Source: Leptothrix sp. (in: b-proteobacteria) (lineage in GTDB: Bacteria; Pseudomonadota; Gammaproteobacteria; Burkholderiales; Burkholderiaceae_C). Taken from it: a stretch of DNA of 64,000 bases. Positions 53,326 through 63,916 of the stretch are shown here, piece after piece (positions within the stretch are counted from its first letter, which is position 1; each line of letters opens with the position of its first letter). The stretch lies in assembly GCA_013822685.1 (NCBI GenBank), contig PNKV01000002.1, positions 1 through 64,000 of the forward strand. The letters are read 5' to 3'. Under the pieces are notes generated by a model, which saw only the letters and a list, made by a program, of their open reading frames with translations, had not been told where the DNA came from and did not search any database. The translations under genes were made by a program, and so were the position numbers.

Positions 53326-55119
53326 TCAGCTCTTAAGCCAGTGATGCCGCCGTTGTGCCGTGATGGCGTCGGTGTTCTCAGTCAGGGCCAGGGCGATGAT
53401 TTCACCGCTGGCACCCTTGGGCCGAGCACTGGCGGACGACAACGCAGGCAAGTTGAGTGTCAGCATGGACTGATCCCGGCAGATCAGCAGTGCCTGGGCT
53501 TTTTGCTCGTTGTGCCACAAAGCCAGGTCGTCGTTTTTGCGCAAGCGCCATCCGTCCAGTGCGATCAGCTCATCCGCGGCACTCAGACCGGCGCTTTCAG
53601 CCACGCTGTGGCGCATCACGGCCTGAACCTTGAGGCCGCCGCCCGCATCGCCAAGCCGCACGCCCAGCCTTTGCGCCAATGCCGCGGGCTTGCTCACCCA
53701 GGTCACGCCCGCCGCGTTCAACAAGGCCTTCAGCGGCAGCTCATCGGTGCCATGGACCCAGTTGTGCAAAAGATCAGCCCACGAGCGTGCACCGGCAGAG
53801 GCGGGCGGCCCGTCAGTGGCCTCGTCTTGCAATGCCTGGGCGATGTCGGCCTCTTGAATCGGTCGCTGCAACTGCCACAAGCGCTGCATCACGCCGTCCA
53901 GCGATGGCTGGCGCTTGCCGTCAGCCGGGCATTGGCGCAGGCTCAGGTCCAGGCACAAGCCCACCAGCGATCCCTTGGTGTAGTAGCTCACCGTGGCGTT
54001 GGCGGTGTTCTCATCAGGGCGGTAGTAGCGCGTCCAGGCGTCGAAGCTGGCCTGGGCCACGCTGTAGCTGTGCCGGCCTGGCGTGGCTTGCACCTGGTTG
54101 ATGGTCTTGGCCAGCAGCCTCACGTAGGTCTTGGCGTCGATCAGGCCCGTGCGCAGCAGAAACTGGTCGTCGTAATAAGAGGTGAAGCCTTCAAAGAACC
54201 ACAGCATCTGCGTGTAGTTCTCTTGCGTGTAGTCATAGGGCGCGAACTCGGCGGGCTTGAGCCGCTTGACGTTCCATGTGTGAAAGTACTCGTGGCTGAT
54301 CAGGCCCAGCAGCGTCTGGTAGGCATCGGTGTTGACAGGCCGGCCAGTGCGGGGCAGGTCGCGGCGGTTGCAGATCAGGGCGGTACTGTTGCGGTGTTCC
54401 AGGCCGCCATAGCCTTCGTCCACGGCATTGAGCAAGAACACATAGCGCTCAAAAGCCGGCTTGCGGCGGCCATGCCAGAAGGCGATCTGGGCTTCGCAAA
54501 TGCGTTGTGTGTCGGCCAGCAGCCGTGCGCCGTCCAGGTCGGCACTGGCCCCTGACACCACGAACTCGTGGACCACGCCCTTGGCGGTGAAAGTCCCGCG
54601 CCAGAACGTGCCCAGCTCAACAGGGTGGTCCACCAAGCTGTCGTAGTCAGGCGCCTGGTAGTCGCCCAATCCAAGTGCATTGACCTTAACGGCTGGCAGG
54701 CCGGTTGCCACGCCCCAACCTTTGGGCAGCCCGGCAATGGTCATGCGGTGGGGCTGGTCCTCAAACCCCTCGGCTTTCAGGAACACGCTCGTGCCGTTGA
54801 AGAACCCGCGGCGTGAATCCAGAAAAGCTGCCCGCACCGAGGTGTCAAACGCATACACCTCGCAAGTGACCGTCAACGCGCCTTTGCCCGTGCAATCGAC
54901 CACCCAACTGGATTTGTCCAATGGCTGGACTTCAAGGGTGCGCTGACCCTGTTGCGCCGTCAGCGGTGACAAGTGCCGCGCGAACTCCCGCACCAGGTAA
55001 CTGCCGGGTATCCACACGGGCAGGCTCAAACGCTGGCGGGCCTGCGGCTGCGGAATGCGCAAAGTGACCACGAAACGATGGGCGTGGGCGCTGCCCACCT
55101 CAATGCGGTAGTCGATCAT
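53326..55119 (-). CDS. M61 family peptidase (PDZ-containing glycyl aminopeptidase type)
   Basis: PVWIPGSYLVREFARHLSPLTA; GLEHRNSTAL; LLGLISHEYFHTWNVKRLKPAEF zinc motif; C-terminal PDZ-like region. Confidence 0.94.
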   Translation of the reverse strand: MIDYRIEVGSAHAHRFVVTLRIPQPQARQRLSLPVWIPGSYLVREFARHLSPLTAQQGQRTLEVQPLDKSSWVVDCTGKGALTVTCEVYAFDTSVRAAFLDSRRGFFNGTSVFLKAEGFEDQPHRMTIAGLPKGWGVATGLPAVKVNALGLGDYQAPDYDSLVDHPVELGTFWRGTFTAKGVVHEFVVSGASADLDGARLLADTQRICEAQIAFWHGRRKPAFERYVFLLNAVDEGYGGLEHRNSTALICNRRDLPRTGRPVNTDAYQTLLGLISHEYFHTWNVKRLKPAEFAPYDYTQENYTQMLWFFEGFTSYYDDQFLLRTGLIDAKTYVRLLAKTINQVQATPGRHSYSVAQASFDAWTRYYRPDENTANATVSYYTKGSLVGLCLDLSLRQCPADGKRQPSLDGVMQRLWQLQRPIQEADIAQALQDEATDGPPASAGARSWADLLHNWVHGTDELPLKALLNAAGVTWVSKPAALAQRLGVRLGDAGGGLKVQAVMRHSVAESAGLSAADELIALDGWRLRKNDDLALWHNEQKAQALLICRDQSMLTLNLPALSSASARPKGASGEIIALALTENTDAITAQRRHHWLKS

Positions 55120-55130
55120 GGGGGCGTCTC

Positions 55131-55637
55131 TCAAAGTTGGGCGGCGGCCAGGAAGCAGCTCAGGCTGGCCACCACGGTGAGCCTGAAGCGCAGCTTGAGC
55201 CAGCCAGCCGCGCCCAGTTCGGGGTAGCACTTGCGGTCCACCAGATAGCACCCGATCAGCAGGCCGCCCAGTGCGGCCAAGCCTGCGTGGGGCGGCATCA
55301 TCAAGGCGAGCCAGGCCGCCAATGAATAAACCACGCCCCAGATCAAACCGAGTTTTTGCGCGGGCGAAGCGGGCTGGTCATAACGCTGGCCCAGCATGCT
55401 CAATCCCCAAGGCAGGCCGCCCAGAAAGGACACGACCAAGGCCGCGTAGCTGGTGAAGGCGCTGACCACGAACGCGAAAGGCTGCGGATCGATTCGGCCC
55501 ACCAACAGCCACACGAACAGCGCACCGCCCACGAATGGGATCAGTCCGGCATGTCCCAGCTTGCGGGCCAGTTCGTTGGGCTCGGCCAAGCCGGGATAGG
55601 CCGATGGGATCGTGGATGAAGAAGTTGGCGTGTTCAT
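55131..55637 (-). CDS. DUF3429 family membrane protein
   Basis: ARKLGHAGLIPFVGGALFVWLL..FTSYAALVVSFLGGLPWGLSM. Confidence 0.9.
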   Translation of the reverse strand: MNTPTSSSTIPSAYPGLAEPNELARKLGHAGLIPFVGGALFVWLLVGRIDPQPFAFVVSAFTSYAALVVSFLGGLPWGLSMLGQRYDQPASPAQKLGLIWGVVYSLAAWLALMMPPHAGLAALGGLLIGCYLVDRKCYPELGAAGWLKLRFRLTVVASLSCFLAAAQL

Positions 55638-55692
55638 GGCTGAGGGCAAGTGCTCGGCATTGTGGCAAGAAGTGCGATGTCCTGGGCGGGGG

Positions 55693-56547
55693 TCAGGCTG
55701 ACAGCCAGGCAAAGACCGTCGGGATGTCGTCCGGCAACGTCAGGGGATGCTTTTGCCAATGGCTGACGCGCTGGGTGCGGCTCCAGCCTTTTTCCAAGGT
55801 CAAGCCACAGCTCACGCTCAACCAGGTGTCGGGCTGCAGGTGCTGGGTCAAGGCCGACCACAGCGCGGTGTTTCTGTAGGGCGTTTCGATCACCAGTTGG
55901 GTCTGGCGCGCTCGGCGGGACAGTTGGTCCAGTTCGCGGATGCGGTCGCCACGTTGGACCGCATCAACCGGCAGGTAACCCAGGAAGGCAAAGCTCTGGC
56001 CATTCAGGCCGCTGGCGGCCAGCGCCAGCACCAGTGAGCTGGGGCCAGAAATGGGCACCACCGTCACGCCCAGTCGGTGTGCTGCCAATACCAGGGCGGC
56101 GCCCGGATCGGCCACGCCCGGCAAGCCGGCCTCAGACATCAAACCGATGTCTTGCCCTGCCAAGGCGGGGGCCAGCAAGGCATCGATTTCGGCGTCTGGG
56201 TTGGGCGCTGGCTTGCCATCGGGCTTCTTATGGGTTTTGTTGGCACTTTTCTCGCCGCCCTTGTTGGGCCTTGGCAGGGCCTGGATGTCCAGTGCCTGCA
56301 AAGGTGCGGCCAGCGGCACGATGGCATCCACGCGCTTCAAAAATGCACGCGTGGTTTTGGCGTTCTCGCACACCCAGTGCTGCAAACGCGCCGCTGCGGT
56401 CAAGGCGCCCAGGGGCAGCACTTCGCGTAGGTCGGGCAGCACCGCGTCGGGCCCTTCTGACAGGCAACCAAAGTCAAGGGTGTTGGGGATGAGCAGCAAA
56501 CGGCCTTTGGGGCTCGGGGCGGGGGCGTTTTTTGATTTTGAAGTCAT
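55693..56547 (-). CDS. RsmI-like SAM-dependent methyltransferase (tetrapyrrole methylase fold)
   Basis: LLLIPNTLDFG; IGLMSEAGLPGVADPGAALVLAAHRLGVTVVPISGPSSLVLALAASGLNGQSFAFLGYLP. Confidence 0.92.
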   Translation of the reverse strand: MTSKSKNAPAPSPKGRLLLIPNTLDFGCLSEGPDAVLPDLREVLPLGALTAAARLQHWVCENAKTTRAFLKRVDAIVPLAAPLQALDIQALPRPNKGGEKSANKTHKKPDGKPAPNPDAEIDALLAPALAGQDIGLMSEAGLPGVADPGAALVLAAHRLGVTVVPISGPSSLVLALAASGLNGQSFAFLGYLPVDAVQRGDRIRELDQLSRRARQTQLVIETPYRNTALWSALTQHLQPDTWLSVSCGLTLEKGWSRTQRVSHWQKHPLTLPDDIPTVFAWLSA

Positions 56548-57170
56548 GGTGTTGGGTGATGCAGGGCGCGCCAGGCCAGGGGATCCAGCCCCGCTTGTCG
56601 AATCATCTGGGTGGTGGGGATCAGCGGCAGGCCAATCAGAGCAGTGGGGTCGTCCGACTCAATGCGGTCCAGCAGCACGATGCCCAATCCTTCGGATTTG
56701 GCGCTGCCAGCGCAGTCGTAGGGTTGCTCACAGCGAAGGTAGGTTTCAATGTCCTGGTCGCTGTAGTGGCCCATCTGAACCCGGGTGGTGCTCATCTGGG
56801 TTTGCGAAAAAAGGGTGCGTGGCCGCACAACGGCCACTGCCGTGTGAAAAAGCACCGCTTTGCCGCGCATGGCCGTCAGTTGCTTCACGGCTTGGTCGTG
56901 GGTGCCAGGCTTGCCCAAGGGCTGCCCCGCCAGGTCGGCCACCTGGTCTGAGCCAATCACCACCACGTCGTCCTGGTTCAGGTTCGCCACCGCCTGCGCT
57001 TTGGCCAGCGCCAGGCGCATCGCCATCCCGCCGGGGGCTTCGCCGGTCAAAGGCCTTTCGTCCACTTCGGGCGCTTGCACGTCGAAGGGCAAGCCCAGCC
57101 TGTGCAGCAGTTCCAGCCGGTAGCGAGAGGTCGAGCCCAGGATCAGGCGAGGGAATGCGGTGGAGGTCAT
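56544..57170 (-). CDS. maf: Maf/YceF nucleoside triphosphate pyrophosphatase
   Basis: PRLILGSTSRYRLELLHRLGLPF..APEVDE; VVIGSDQVADLAGQPLGKPG. Confidence 0.95.
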   Translation of the reverse strand: MTSTAFPRLILGSTSRYRLELLHRLGLPFDVQAPEVDERPLTGEAPGGMAMRLALAKAQAVANLNQDDVVVIGSDQVADLAGQPLGKPGTHDQAVKQLTAMRGKAVLFHTAVAVVRPRTLFSQTQMSTTRVQMGHYSDQDIETYLRCEQPYDCAGSAKSEGLGIVLLDRIESDDPTALIGLPLIPTTQMIRQAGLDPLAWRALHHPTP

Positions 57171-57202
57171 CCCTCTATTGTCCTGCCTCTACACTACCCG
57201 GC

Positions 57203-57802
57203 ATGAATGCACGCACGTTTTTGCCCCACAAGCTCGACTTGGGGGCCTTCATCAACGAAGAGTCGCGCCTGGAAGGGCAGTTGCCCGTGGTCGCGCTGAC
57301 CCGCTTGGCCTCTGGCCTGGTGCAAGACCTGGATCTGACACCGCTTGAACCCTTGACCTGGTGGGCCGAAGGCCGTCTGGAGCCGCAACGCGTGGGTGGC
57401 CCCCAGCTGTGGCTGGATTTGCACGCTGAGGGCAACTTGCCGTGGGAATGCCAGCGCTGCCTGCAACCTGTGTTCATCCCGGTCACCGTGGACCACACGG
57501 TTCGCTTTGTGGCGGATGAGGCCACGGCCGCCGAACTCGACGCTGATTCGGAAGATGACGTGCTGGCGATCAGCCGCCAGTTCGACCTGCTGGCCCTGAT
57601 TGAAGATGAATTGATCATGGCCCAGCCCATCGTGCCTCGGCACGACGAATGTCCCACGGACGTGCAATCCCTGATGCAATCTGGCTTGGTGGCACCCGAT
57701 GGCACGCCAGTGCTTGAAACTCCCGATGAAGAATCGGTTGCTGATAAACCCAATCCTTTCGCGGTATTGGCCGCCTTGAAAAAGGAAAAGGGCAACTCTT
57801 GA
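57203..57802 (+). CDS. yceD: YceD/DUF177 family protein
   Basis: LPWECQRCLQPVFIPVTVDHTVRFV; located directly upstream of rpmF. Confidence 0.93.
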   Translation: MNARTFLPHKLDLGAFINEESRLEGQLPVVALTRLASGLVQDLDLTPLEPLTWWAEGRLEPQRVGGPQLWLDLHAEGNLPWECQRCLQPVFIPVTVDHTVRFVADEATAAELDADSEDDVLAISRQFDLLALIEDELIMAQPIVPRHDECPTDVQSLMQSGLVAPDGTPVLETPDEESVADKPNPFAVLAALKKEKGNS

Positions 57803-57803
57803 T

Positions 57804-57833
57804 TTGAATTGTCTGGCGTACTCGTGCTAGAAT
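57804..57833 (+). promoter_or_regulatory. Candidate sigma70 promoter for rpmF-plsX-fab cluster
   Basis: TTGAAT (57804-57809), 18-bp spacer, TAGAAT (57828-57833). Confidence 0.5.
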
Positions 57834-57997
57834 CTATGGTTTTCCGGGAAAGGCCCCGGGATTTATACAATTTGTCAACACTTCGCAGGCTACAAAACAA
57901 CTGGCGCGGCAGGTATCAAGTCATTGGTATCAGCGCTTGAAAAGTTGGTGAGAGCTTGCACTCAACGGGCCGTGAGGCTCGGTTTCTGGAGTCATCC

Positions 57998-58180
57998 ATG
58001 GCCGTTCAGCAAAACAAAAAGTCCCCCTCCAAGCGCGGCATGCACCGTTCGCACAACGCGCTGAACACCCCGGGCACCGCCGTCGAAAGCACCACCGGCG
58101 AAATCCACCTGCGTCACCACATCAGCCCCACCGGCTTCTACCGTGGCCGCAAGGTGCTCAAGACCAAGGCTGACGCTTAA
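57998..58180 (+). CDS. rpmF: 50S ribosomal protein L32
   Basis: [47 protein letters not shown]. Confidence 0.99.
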   Translation: MAVQQNKKSPSKRGMHRSHNALNTPGTAVESTTGEIHLRHHISPTGFYRGRKVLKTKADA

Positions 58181-58246
58181 ATCTTGATCGAACCTGGCCA
58201 TGCGCTGGGTTCTTTCAAAGTTCGTCAAGAAGCAAAGGGCTGGATA

Positions 58247-58264
58247 GGCTGACGCTGGTCAGCC
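58247..58264. other. Perfect inverted repeat GGCTGAC-GCTG-GTCAGCC between rpmF and plsX
   Basis: 7-bp arms, 4-nt loop, no adjacent U-tract. Confidence 0.6.
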
Positions 58265-58322
58265 CTCCGGCCCATTGTTGTTTTGGGCTCGCTGAGCAAT
58301 ACCCCACCCAAGACCCACCCCG

Positions 58323-59492
58323 ATGACTGTTTCGACCCTTTCCAACGCGCCGTCTGGCCGTGCTGCCATCCCAGATCGCCAAGGCCGTGTTCGCATCTCG
58401 GTCGATTGCATGGGTGGCGATCATGGCCCTTCAGTCACTTTGCCCGCTTGCAAGGCCTTTCTGGCCAAGCACCCGGAAGCAGAGCTGGTGTTGGTGGGGT
58501 TGCCCGAAGCCTTGGCGCCTGCCAAAAATTGGGAGCGTGTCACCCTGGTTCCGGCCAGTGAAGTCGTCTCCATGGACGATCCCGTCGAGGTGGCCTTGCG
58601 CCGCAAAAAAGACTCGTCGTTGCGTGTGGCCGTGTCCCAGGTCAAAGCCTCGGCCGATGCGCCTGCCAATGCGCACGCCTGCGTGTCTGCGGGCAACACC
58701 GGGGCCCTGATGGCCGTGGCGCGCTATGTGCTCAAAACCGTTGAAGGCATTGACCGCCCGGCCATCGCCTTTGGTTTGCCCAACCAGCTGGATGGCTCCA
58801 CCACGGTGCTCGATCTTGGTGCCAATGTGGACTGCACCGCCGAGCACCTGCTGCAATTCGCGGTCATGGGCAGCGCGCTCGTGTCGGCGGTTGATGGCAA
58901 GGAATCCCCCACGGTGGGCTTGCTCAACATTGGCGAGGAAGTCATCAAGGGCAGTGAAGTCATCAAGCGCGCAGGCGAATTGCTGCGCGATGCCGGCGAC
59001 AAGGGCCTGATCAACTTCCAGGGCAATGTCGAAGGCAATGACATCTTCAAGGGCACGACCGACATCGTCGTGTGCGACGGATTCGTCGGCAATGTGGCGC
59101 TCAAATCCGCGGAAGGGCTGGCGTCCATGCTGGCCAATTTCATCAAGCAAGAATTCTCGCGCAATCTGCTGACCAAGCTGGTGGCTTTGGTCGCCATGCC
59201 GGTGCTCAACCAGTTCAAAAAGCGGGCCGACCACCGTCGTTACAACGGCGCGGCTTTGCTGGGTTTGCGCGGCCTGGTGTTCAAAAGCCATGGCTCCGCC
59301 GATGCCTTTGCATTCGAGTTGGCCATCAACAGGGCCTATGATGCGGCTCGTCACAGCCTTTTGGAGCGTGTGCATGACCGCATTGCGGCATCGCTCGATG
59401 GCCTGCCAGTTGCTGATGCAGCAGGTTCGGCCAACCCAGAAGGCACGTCGGCGGCTGTTGGATCTGCGGGCGCGGTTGACCGCGCTGCCTGA
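58323..59492 (+). CDS. plsX: Phosphate acyltransferase PlsX
   Basis: [56 protein letters not shown]. Confidence 0.98.
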   Translation: MTVSTLSNAPSGRAAIPDRQGRVRISVDCMGGDHGPSVTLPACKAFLAKHPEAELVLVGLPEALAPAKNWERVTLVPASEVVSMDDPVEVALRRKKDSSLRVAVSQVKASADAPANAHACVSAGNTGALMAVARYVLKTVEGIDRPAIAFGLPNQLDGSTTVLDLGANVDCTAEHLLQFAVMGSALVSAVDGKESPTVGLLNIGEEVIKGSEVIKRAGELLRDAGDKGLINFQGNVEGNDIFKGTTDIVVCDGFVGNVALKSAEGLASMLANFIKQEFSRNLLTKLVALVAMPVLNQFKKRADHRRYNGAALLGLRGLVFKSHGSADAFAFELAINRAYDAARHSLLERVHDRIAASLDGLPVADAAGSANPEGTSAAVGSAGAVDRAA

Positions 59493-59555
59493 TCCTTCGA
59501 GCCGTGCCCAAAGGGCGCCGGGGTGTTCTGAACAGCACCGCGATGCCCCCCTGAA

Positions 59556-60536
59556 ATGCCCATCAAGCACTCACGCATAGCCGGAACTGGCGCTTACCTG
59601 CCGCCAAGACGACTCACCAACCAGGACTTGGCCCATCAACTGGCCAACCAGGGCATCGAAACCTCCGACGAATGGATCGTGTCTCGCACGGGCATTCGTG
59701 CGCGCCACTTTGCCGAGCCGCATGTGGGGTCCAGCGACCTGGGTGTGCTGGCGGCGCAAAGGGCGCTTGAGGCCGCGGGGCTGCAGGCCACCGACATTGA
59801 CCTGATCATCTGCGCCACCTCCACCCCAGACATGGTGTTCCCCTCGACCGCCTGCCTGATCCAGCAAAAGTTGGGCATCCGGGGTTGCGCCGCATTTGAC
59901 GTGCAGGCGGTGTGCTCGGGCTTCGTTTATGCCCTCACCGTGGCCGACGCGATGATTCGCACGGGTTCAGCGAAGCGTGCACTGGTCATCGGCGCCGAGG
60001 TGTTTTCCCGCCTCCTGGATTTCAGCGACCGCACCACCTGTGTGTTGTTTGGCGACGGCGCAGGCGCCTTCGTGCTCGAAGCGTCTGAGCAGGCCGGCAT
60101 CGTTGCATCCCGCTTGCATGCCGACGGGCAGCAAGCTGGCATGCTTTGCGCGCCGGGCACCGTGTCTGGTGGCGCCATATTGGGCGATCCCACTGTCAAA
60201 ATGGATGGCCCCGGTGTGTTCAAGCTGGCAGTGACTGCGCTGGAGCAAGTCGCTAACGAGGTGCTGCAGGCCGCTGGTCGCGATGCCTCTTGCATTGACT
60301 GGCTGGTGCCTCACCAGGCCAACTTGCGCATCATGCAAAGCACGGCGCGCAAGCTGCAGGTGCCAGACGATAGGATGATCGTCACGCTGGATGAGCATGG
60401 CAACACCTCGGCCGCGTCTGTTCCCCTGGCATTCGACCAGGCGGTGCGCGATGGCCGGATTCAGCGTGGCCAGACCGTGCTGCTGGAGGGCGTGGGCGGT
60501 GGCTTCACCTGGGGCGCCGTGTTGGTGGATTACTGA
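59556..60536 (+). CDS. fabH: Beta-ketoacyl-ACP synthase III
   Basis: [37 protein letters not shown]-like region; [29 protein letters not shown]. Confidence 0.98.
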   Translation: MPIKHSRIAGTGAYLPPRRLTNQDLAHQLANQGIETSDEWIVSRTGIRARHFAEPHVGSSDLGVLAAQRALEAAGLQATDIDLIICATSTPDMVFPSTACLIQQKLGIRGCAAFDVQAVCSGFVYALTVADAMIRTGSAKRALVIGAEVFSRLLDFSDRTTCVLFGDGAGAFVLEASEQAGIVASRLHADGQQAGMLCAPGTVSGGAILGDPTVKMDGPGVFKLAVTALEQVANEVLQAAGRDASCIDWLVPHQANLRIMQSTARKLQVPDDRMIVTLDEHGNTSAASVPLAFDQAVRDGRIQRGQTVLLEGVGGGFTWGAVLVDY

Positions 60537-60563
60537 TTCATGGGTACTGAGGACACAAACAAG

Positions 60564-61502
60564 ATGACCGCATTTGCATTCGTGTTTCCAGGGCAAGGCT
60601 CACAGTCCGTGGGCATGCTCAATGGCTGGGCAGATCACGCCGCCGTGCGCGACACCCTGGCCGAGGCCTCCGAGGCCCTGGGCGAAGACGTGGGCCGGCT
60701 GATCGCCGAGGGCCCGAAAGAAGCTTTGGACCTGACCACCAACACGCAGCCCGTGATGTTGATCGCGGGCGTGGCTTGCTGGCGCGCCTGGCTGGCTGAA
60801 ACCGGTTTGAAGCCCGCCGCCGTGGCAGGCCATTCTCTGGGCGAGTACACGGCCTTGGTGGCCGCAGGCGCCTTGACCCTGGCCGATGCCTTGCCTTTGG
60901 TGCGTTTTCGCGCCCAAGCCATGCAAGAGGCCGTGCCCGTGGGCATGGGCAGCATGGCGGCCATCCTCGGCCTGGATGCCGAGGCAGTGAAGGCCGGGTG
61001 CCTTGAGGCCGCCCAGGCCAGTGGCGAAGCCGTTGAGGCCGTGAATTTCAATGATCCCAAGCAAACCGTGATCGCCGGCACCAAGGCGGCCGTGGACCAA
61101 GCCTGTGTGGTGCTCAAGGCCGCAGGCGCCAAACGCGCGCTGCTGTTGTCGGTGTCCGCACCGTTTCACTCCAGCCTGATGAAACCCGCCGCCGAGCGCC
61201 TCAAGGCCAAGCTGGCCGCCACGACCTTCTCGGCGCCTGCCATCCCGGTCATCAACAACATCGATGTGGCCTGCGTCACTCAGGCTGATGAGTTGCGCGA
61301 TGCCCTGTATCGGCAGGCCTTCGGCCCCGTGCGCTGGGTGGAAACCATCCAGGCGCTGAAAGCCCGTGGTTTGACGCATGTCATTGAATGCGGTCCTGGC
61401 AAGGTCTTGTCCGGCATGGTCAAGCGCATTGACGGCGATCTGATCAGCGTTACCATCTTTGATCCGGCATCCCTGCTGGAAGCGAAAGGCTTGCTGGCAT
61501 GA
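60564..61502 (+). CDS. fabD: Malonyl CoA-ACP transacylase
   Basis: AFVFPGQGSQSVGML; VAGHSLGEYTALVAAGAL. Confidence 0.98.
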   Translation: MTAFAFVFPGQGSQSVGMLNGWADHAAVRDTLAEASEALGEDVGRLIAEGPKEALDLTTNTQPVMLIAGVACWRAWLAETGLKPAAVAGHSLGEYTALVAAGALTLADALPLVRFRAQAMQEAVPVGMGSMAAILGLDAEAVKAGCLEAAQASGEAVEAVNFNDPKQTVIAGTKAAVDQACVVLKAAGAKRALLLSVSAPFHSSLMKPAAERLKAKLAATTFSAPAIPVINNIDVACVTQADELRDALYRQAFGPVRWVETIQALKARGLTHVIECGPGKVLSGMVKRIDGDLISVTIFDPASLLEAKGLLA

Positions 61503-62245
61503 GTGGCGAATCAACAACCCAGGTGGCCCTCGTCACTGGCGCCAGCCGAGGCATCGGCCGCGCCATCGCCGTAACACTGGCTCAGCAAGGCTACAAAGTC
61601 ATGGGCACGGCAACGACCGAATCCGGCGCCAAGGCCATCAGCGAGGCGCTGAGCGGCTTCGAGGGCAGCAAAGGCCTGGTCCTCGACGTGACCGACGCTG
61701 CCGTAGTCGATGCCACCATCGATGCCATCCTGAAAGAACATGGCGCGTTGCATGTGCTGGTCAACAACGCCGGCATCACGCGTGACACTCTGGCCATGCG
61801 CATGAAGGATGACGATTGGGACGCGGTGCTGGACACCAACCTCAAAGCGGTCTTCCGCATGAGCCGTGCCGTCATGCGCCCCATGATGAAGCAGCGCCAT
61901 GGCCGCATCATCAACATCACCTCGGTGGTGGGGGCGATGGGCAACGGGGGCCAGGCCAATTACGCGGCCGCCAAGGCTGGGGTTGCCGGCATGACCCGCG
62001 CACTGGCGCGCGAGTTGGGCAGCCGCAACATCACGGTGAACTGCGTTGCACCTGGTTTCATCGACACCGACATGACCCGCGCGCTGACCGATGAACAGCA
62101 AGCTACATTGAAGGCCCAGATCCCCTTGGGGCGCCTGGGCCAGCCTGAAGACATTGCCGGGGCCGTGGCCTTCCTGGCTTCGCCCCAAGCCGCCTACATC
62201 ACCGGGACGGAATTGCACGTCAACGGTGGCATGTTGATGAATTGA
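61499..62245 (+). CDS. fabG: 3-oxoacyl-ACP reductase FabG
   Basis: ALVTGASRGIGRAIA, VNNAGITRDTLAMRMKDDDWD, NYAAAKAGV. Confidence 0.98.
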   Translation: MSGESTTQVALVTGASRGIGRAIAVTLAQQGYKVMGTATTESGAKAISEALSGFEGSKGLVLDVTDAAVVDATIDAILKEHGALHVLVNNAGITRDTLAMRMKDDDWDAVLDTNLKAVFRMSRAVMRPMMKQRHGRIINITSVVGAMGNGGQANYAAAKAGVAGMTRALARELGSRNITVNCVAPGFIDTDMTRALTDEQQATLKAQIPLGRLGQPEDIAGAVAFLASPQAAYITGTELHVNGGMLMN

Positions 62246-62344
62246 GTTTTTACGGGGTTCTCAAATTCGTTTTTCGGGTTTGGCGGTTTGCGCCGCTAAC
62301 CCGGTAAAATCCCCGGTTTATTTGCACCCCCTCCTGGAGGAGTC

Positions 62345-62584
62345 ATGAGCGATATCGAAGCACGCGTCAAGAAAATCATTGCCGAACAACTCGGTGTAGC
62401 CGAATCCGAAGTCACCCCTGAAAAAGCCTTCGTGGCCGATCTGGGCGCTGATTCGCTGGACACCGTTGAATTGGTGATGGCGCTCGAAGACGAGTTCGGC
62501 ATCGAAATCCCCGATGAAGAAGCTGAAAAGATCACCACCGTTCAGCTGGCCATCGACTATGCCAAGGGCCACGCCAAGGCCTAA
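62345..62584 (+). CDS. acpP: Acyl carrier protein
   Basis: [58 protein letters not shown]. Confidence 0.99.
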   Translation: MSDIEARVKKIIAEQLGVAESEVTPEKAFVADLGADSLDTVELVMALEDEFGIEIPDEEAEKITTVQLAIDYAKGHAKA

Positions 62585-62607
62585 AATAACGACTTGTTGA
62601 TCACTGG

Positions 62608-62621
62608 GGCCCTTCGGGGCC
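62608..62621. other. GGCCC-TTCG-GGGCC tetraloop hairpin between acpP and fabF
   Basis: Perfect 5-bp stem closing a TTCG loop; no T-run immediately 3'. Confidence 0.55.
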
Positions 62622-62661
62622 TTGGTTGTCTCTAACCATCCATTTTTTTGCCACACTCAGC

Positions 62662-63906
62662 ATGACCCGTCGTCGCGTCGTTGTCACCGGCCTAGGCCTC
62701 GTCACCCCCGTTGGAAACACGGTTGATGAATCCTGGTCCAATCTGATTGCTGGCAAGTCCGGCATTGACACCATCACCAAGTTCGACGCGTCGGCTTTTG
62801 CCTGCCGTTTCGCCGGTGAGGTGAAAGGCTTCAACATCGAGGATTACATCCCCGCCAAAGAAGCCCGTCACATGGACACCTTCATCCACTATGGGCTGGC
62901 TGCCAGCATCCAGGCGGTGAAGGATTCGGGCCTGCCCCTGGGCGAGGCCCTGGCACCCGAAGTGGCCGAGCGCATTGGCTGCATCGTGGGCTCCGGCATT
63001 GGTGGCCTGCCTTTGATCGAGGCCACGCACCAAGAATACGCAGACCGCGGCCCTCGCCGCATCTCCCCATTTTTCGTCCCGGCCTCGATCATCAACATGA
63101 TCTCGGGACACGTGTCCATCCATTGCGGCTTCAAGGGCCCCAATCTGGCCATCGTCACGGCTTGCACCACCGGCCTGCACAGCATTGGCCAGGCCGCGCG
63201 CATGATCGAATACGGCGATGCCGACGTGATGGTCGCGGGCGGCTCCGAAGCCACGGTTTCGCCTTTGGGCATTGGCGGCTTTGCCGCTGCACGCGCTTTG
63301 TCGACGCGCAACGACGATCCCCAAACGGCATCGCGCCCCTGGGACAAGGACCGCGACGGTTTTGTCCTGGGCGAGGGCGCTGGCGTCATGGTTGTTGAAG
63401 AATACGAACACGCCAAGGCACGCGGCGCCAAGATCTACGCCGAGATCAGCGGCTTCGGCATGAGTGCCGACGCGTACCACATGACCGCCCCTGATGTGGA
63501 CGGCCCCACGCGCTCCATGATGGCCGCATTGCGCAACGCCGGCTTGAACCCGGACCAGGTGCAGTACCTCAATGCGCATGGCACCTCGACCCCGCTGGGC
63601 GATGCCAATGAAACCAACGCGATCAAGCGCGCGTTTGGCGACCATGCCAAGAGCCTGGTGGTCAACTCGACCAAGTCCATGACCGGCCACTTGCTGGGCG
63701 GCGCGGGCGGCATCGAGTCGGTGTTCACGGTCCTGGCCATCCACCATCAAATCTCGCCTCCCACCATCAACATCTTCAACCAGGACCCTGAGTGTGACCT
63801 GGACTACTGCGCCAACACCGCGCGCGAAATGAAGATCGACGCGGCCTTGAAGAACAACTTCGGCTTTGGTGGCACCAACGGTTCGCTGGTGTTCAAGCGC
63901 GTCTGA
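62662..63906 (+). CDS. fabF: Beta-ketoacyl-ACP synthase II
   Basis: [68 protein letters not shown]. Confidence 0.98.
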   Translation: MTRRRVVVTGLGLVTPVGNTVDESWSNLIAGKSGIDTITKFDASAFACRFAGEVKGFNIEDYIPAKEARHMDTFIHYGLAASIQAVKDSGLPLGEALAPEVAERIGCIVGSGIGGLPLIEATHQEYADRGPRRISPFFVPASIINMISGHVSIHCGFKGPNLAIVTACTTGLHSIGQAARMIEYGDADVMVAGGSEATVSPLGIGGFAAARALSTRNDDPQTASRPWDKDRDGFVLGEGAGVMVVEEYEHAKARGAKIYAEISGFGMSADAYHMTAPDVDGPTRSMMAALRNAGLNPDQVQYLNAHGTSTPLGDANETNAIKRAFGDHAKSLVVNSTKSMTGHLLGGAGGIESVFTVLAIHHQISPPTINIFNQDPECDLDYCANTAREMKIDAALKNNFGFGGTNGSLVFKRV

Positions 63907-63916
63907 CATCCGCCTT

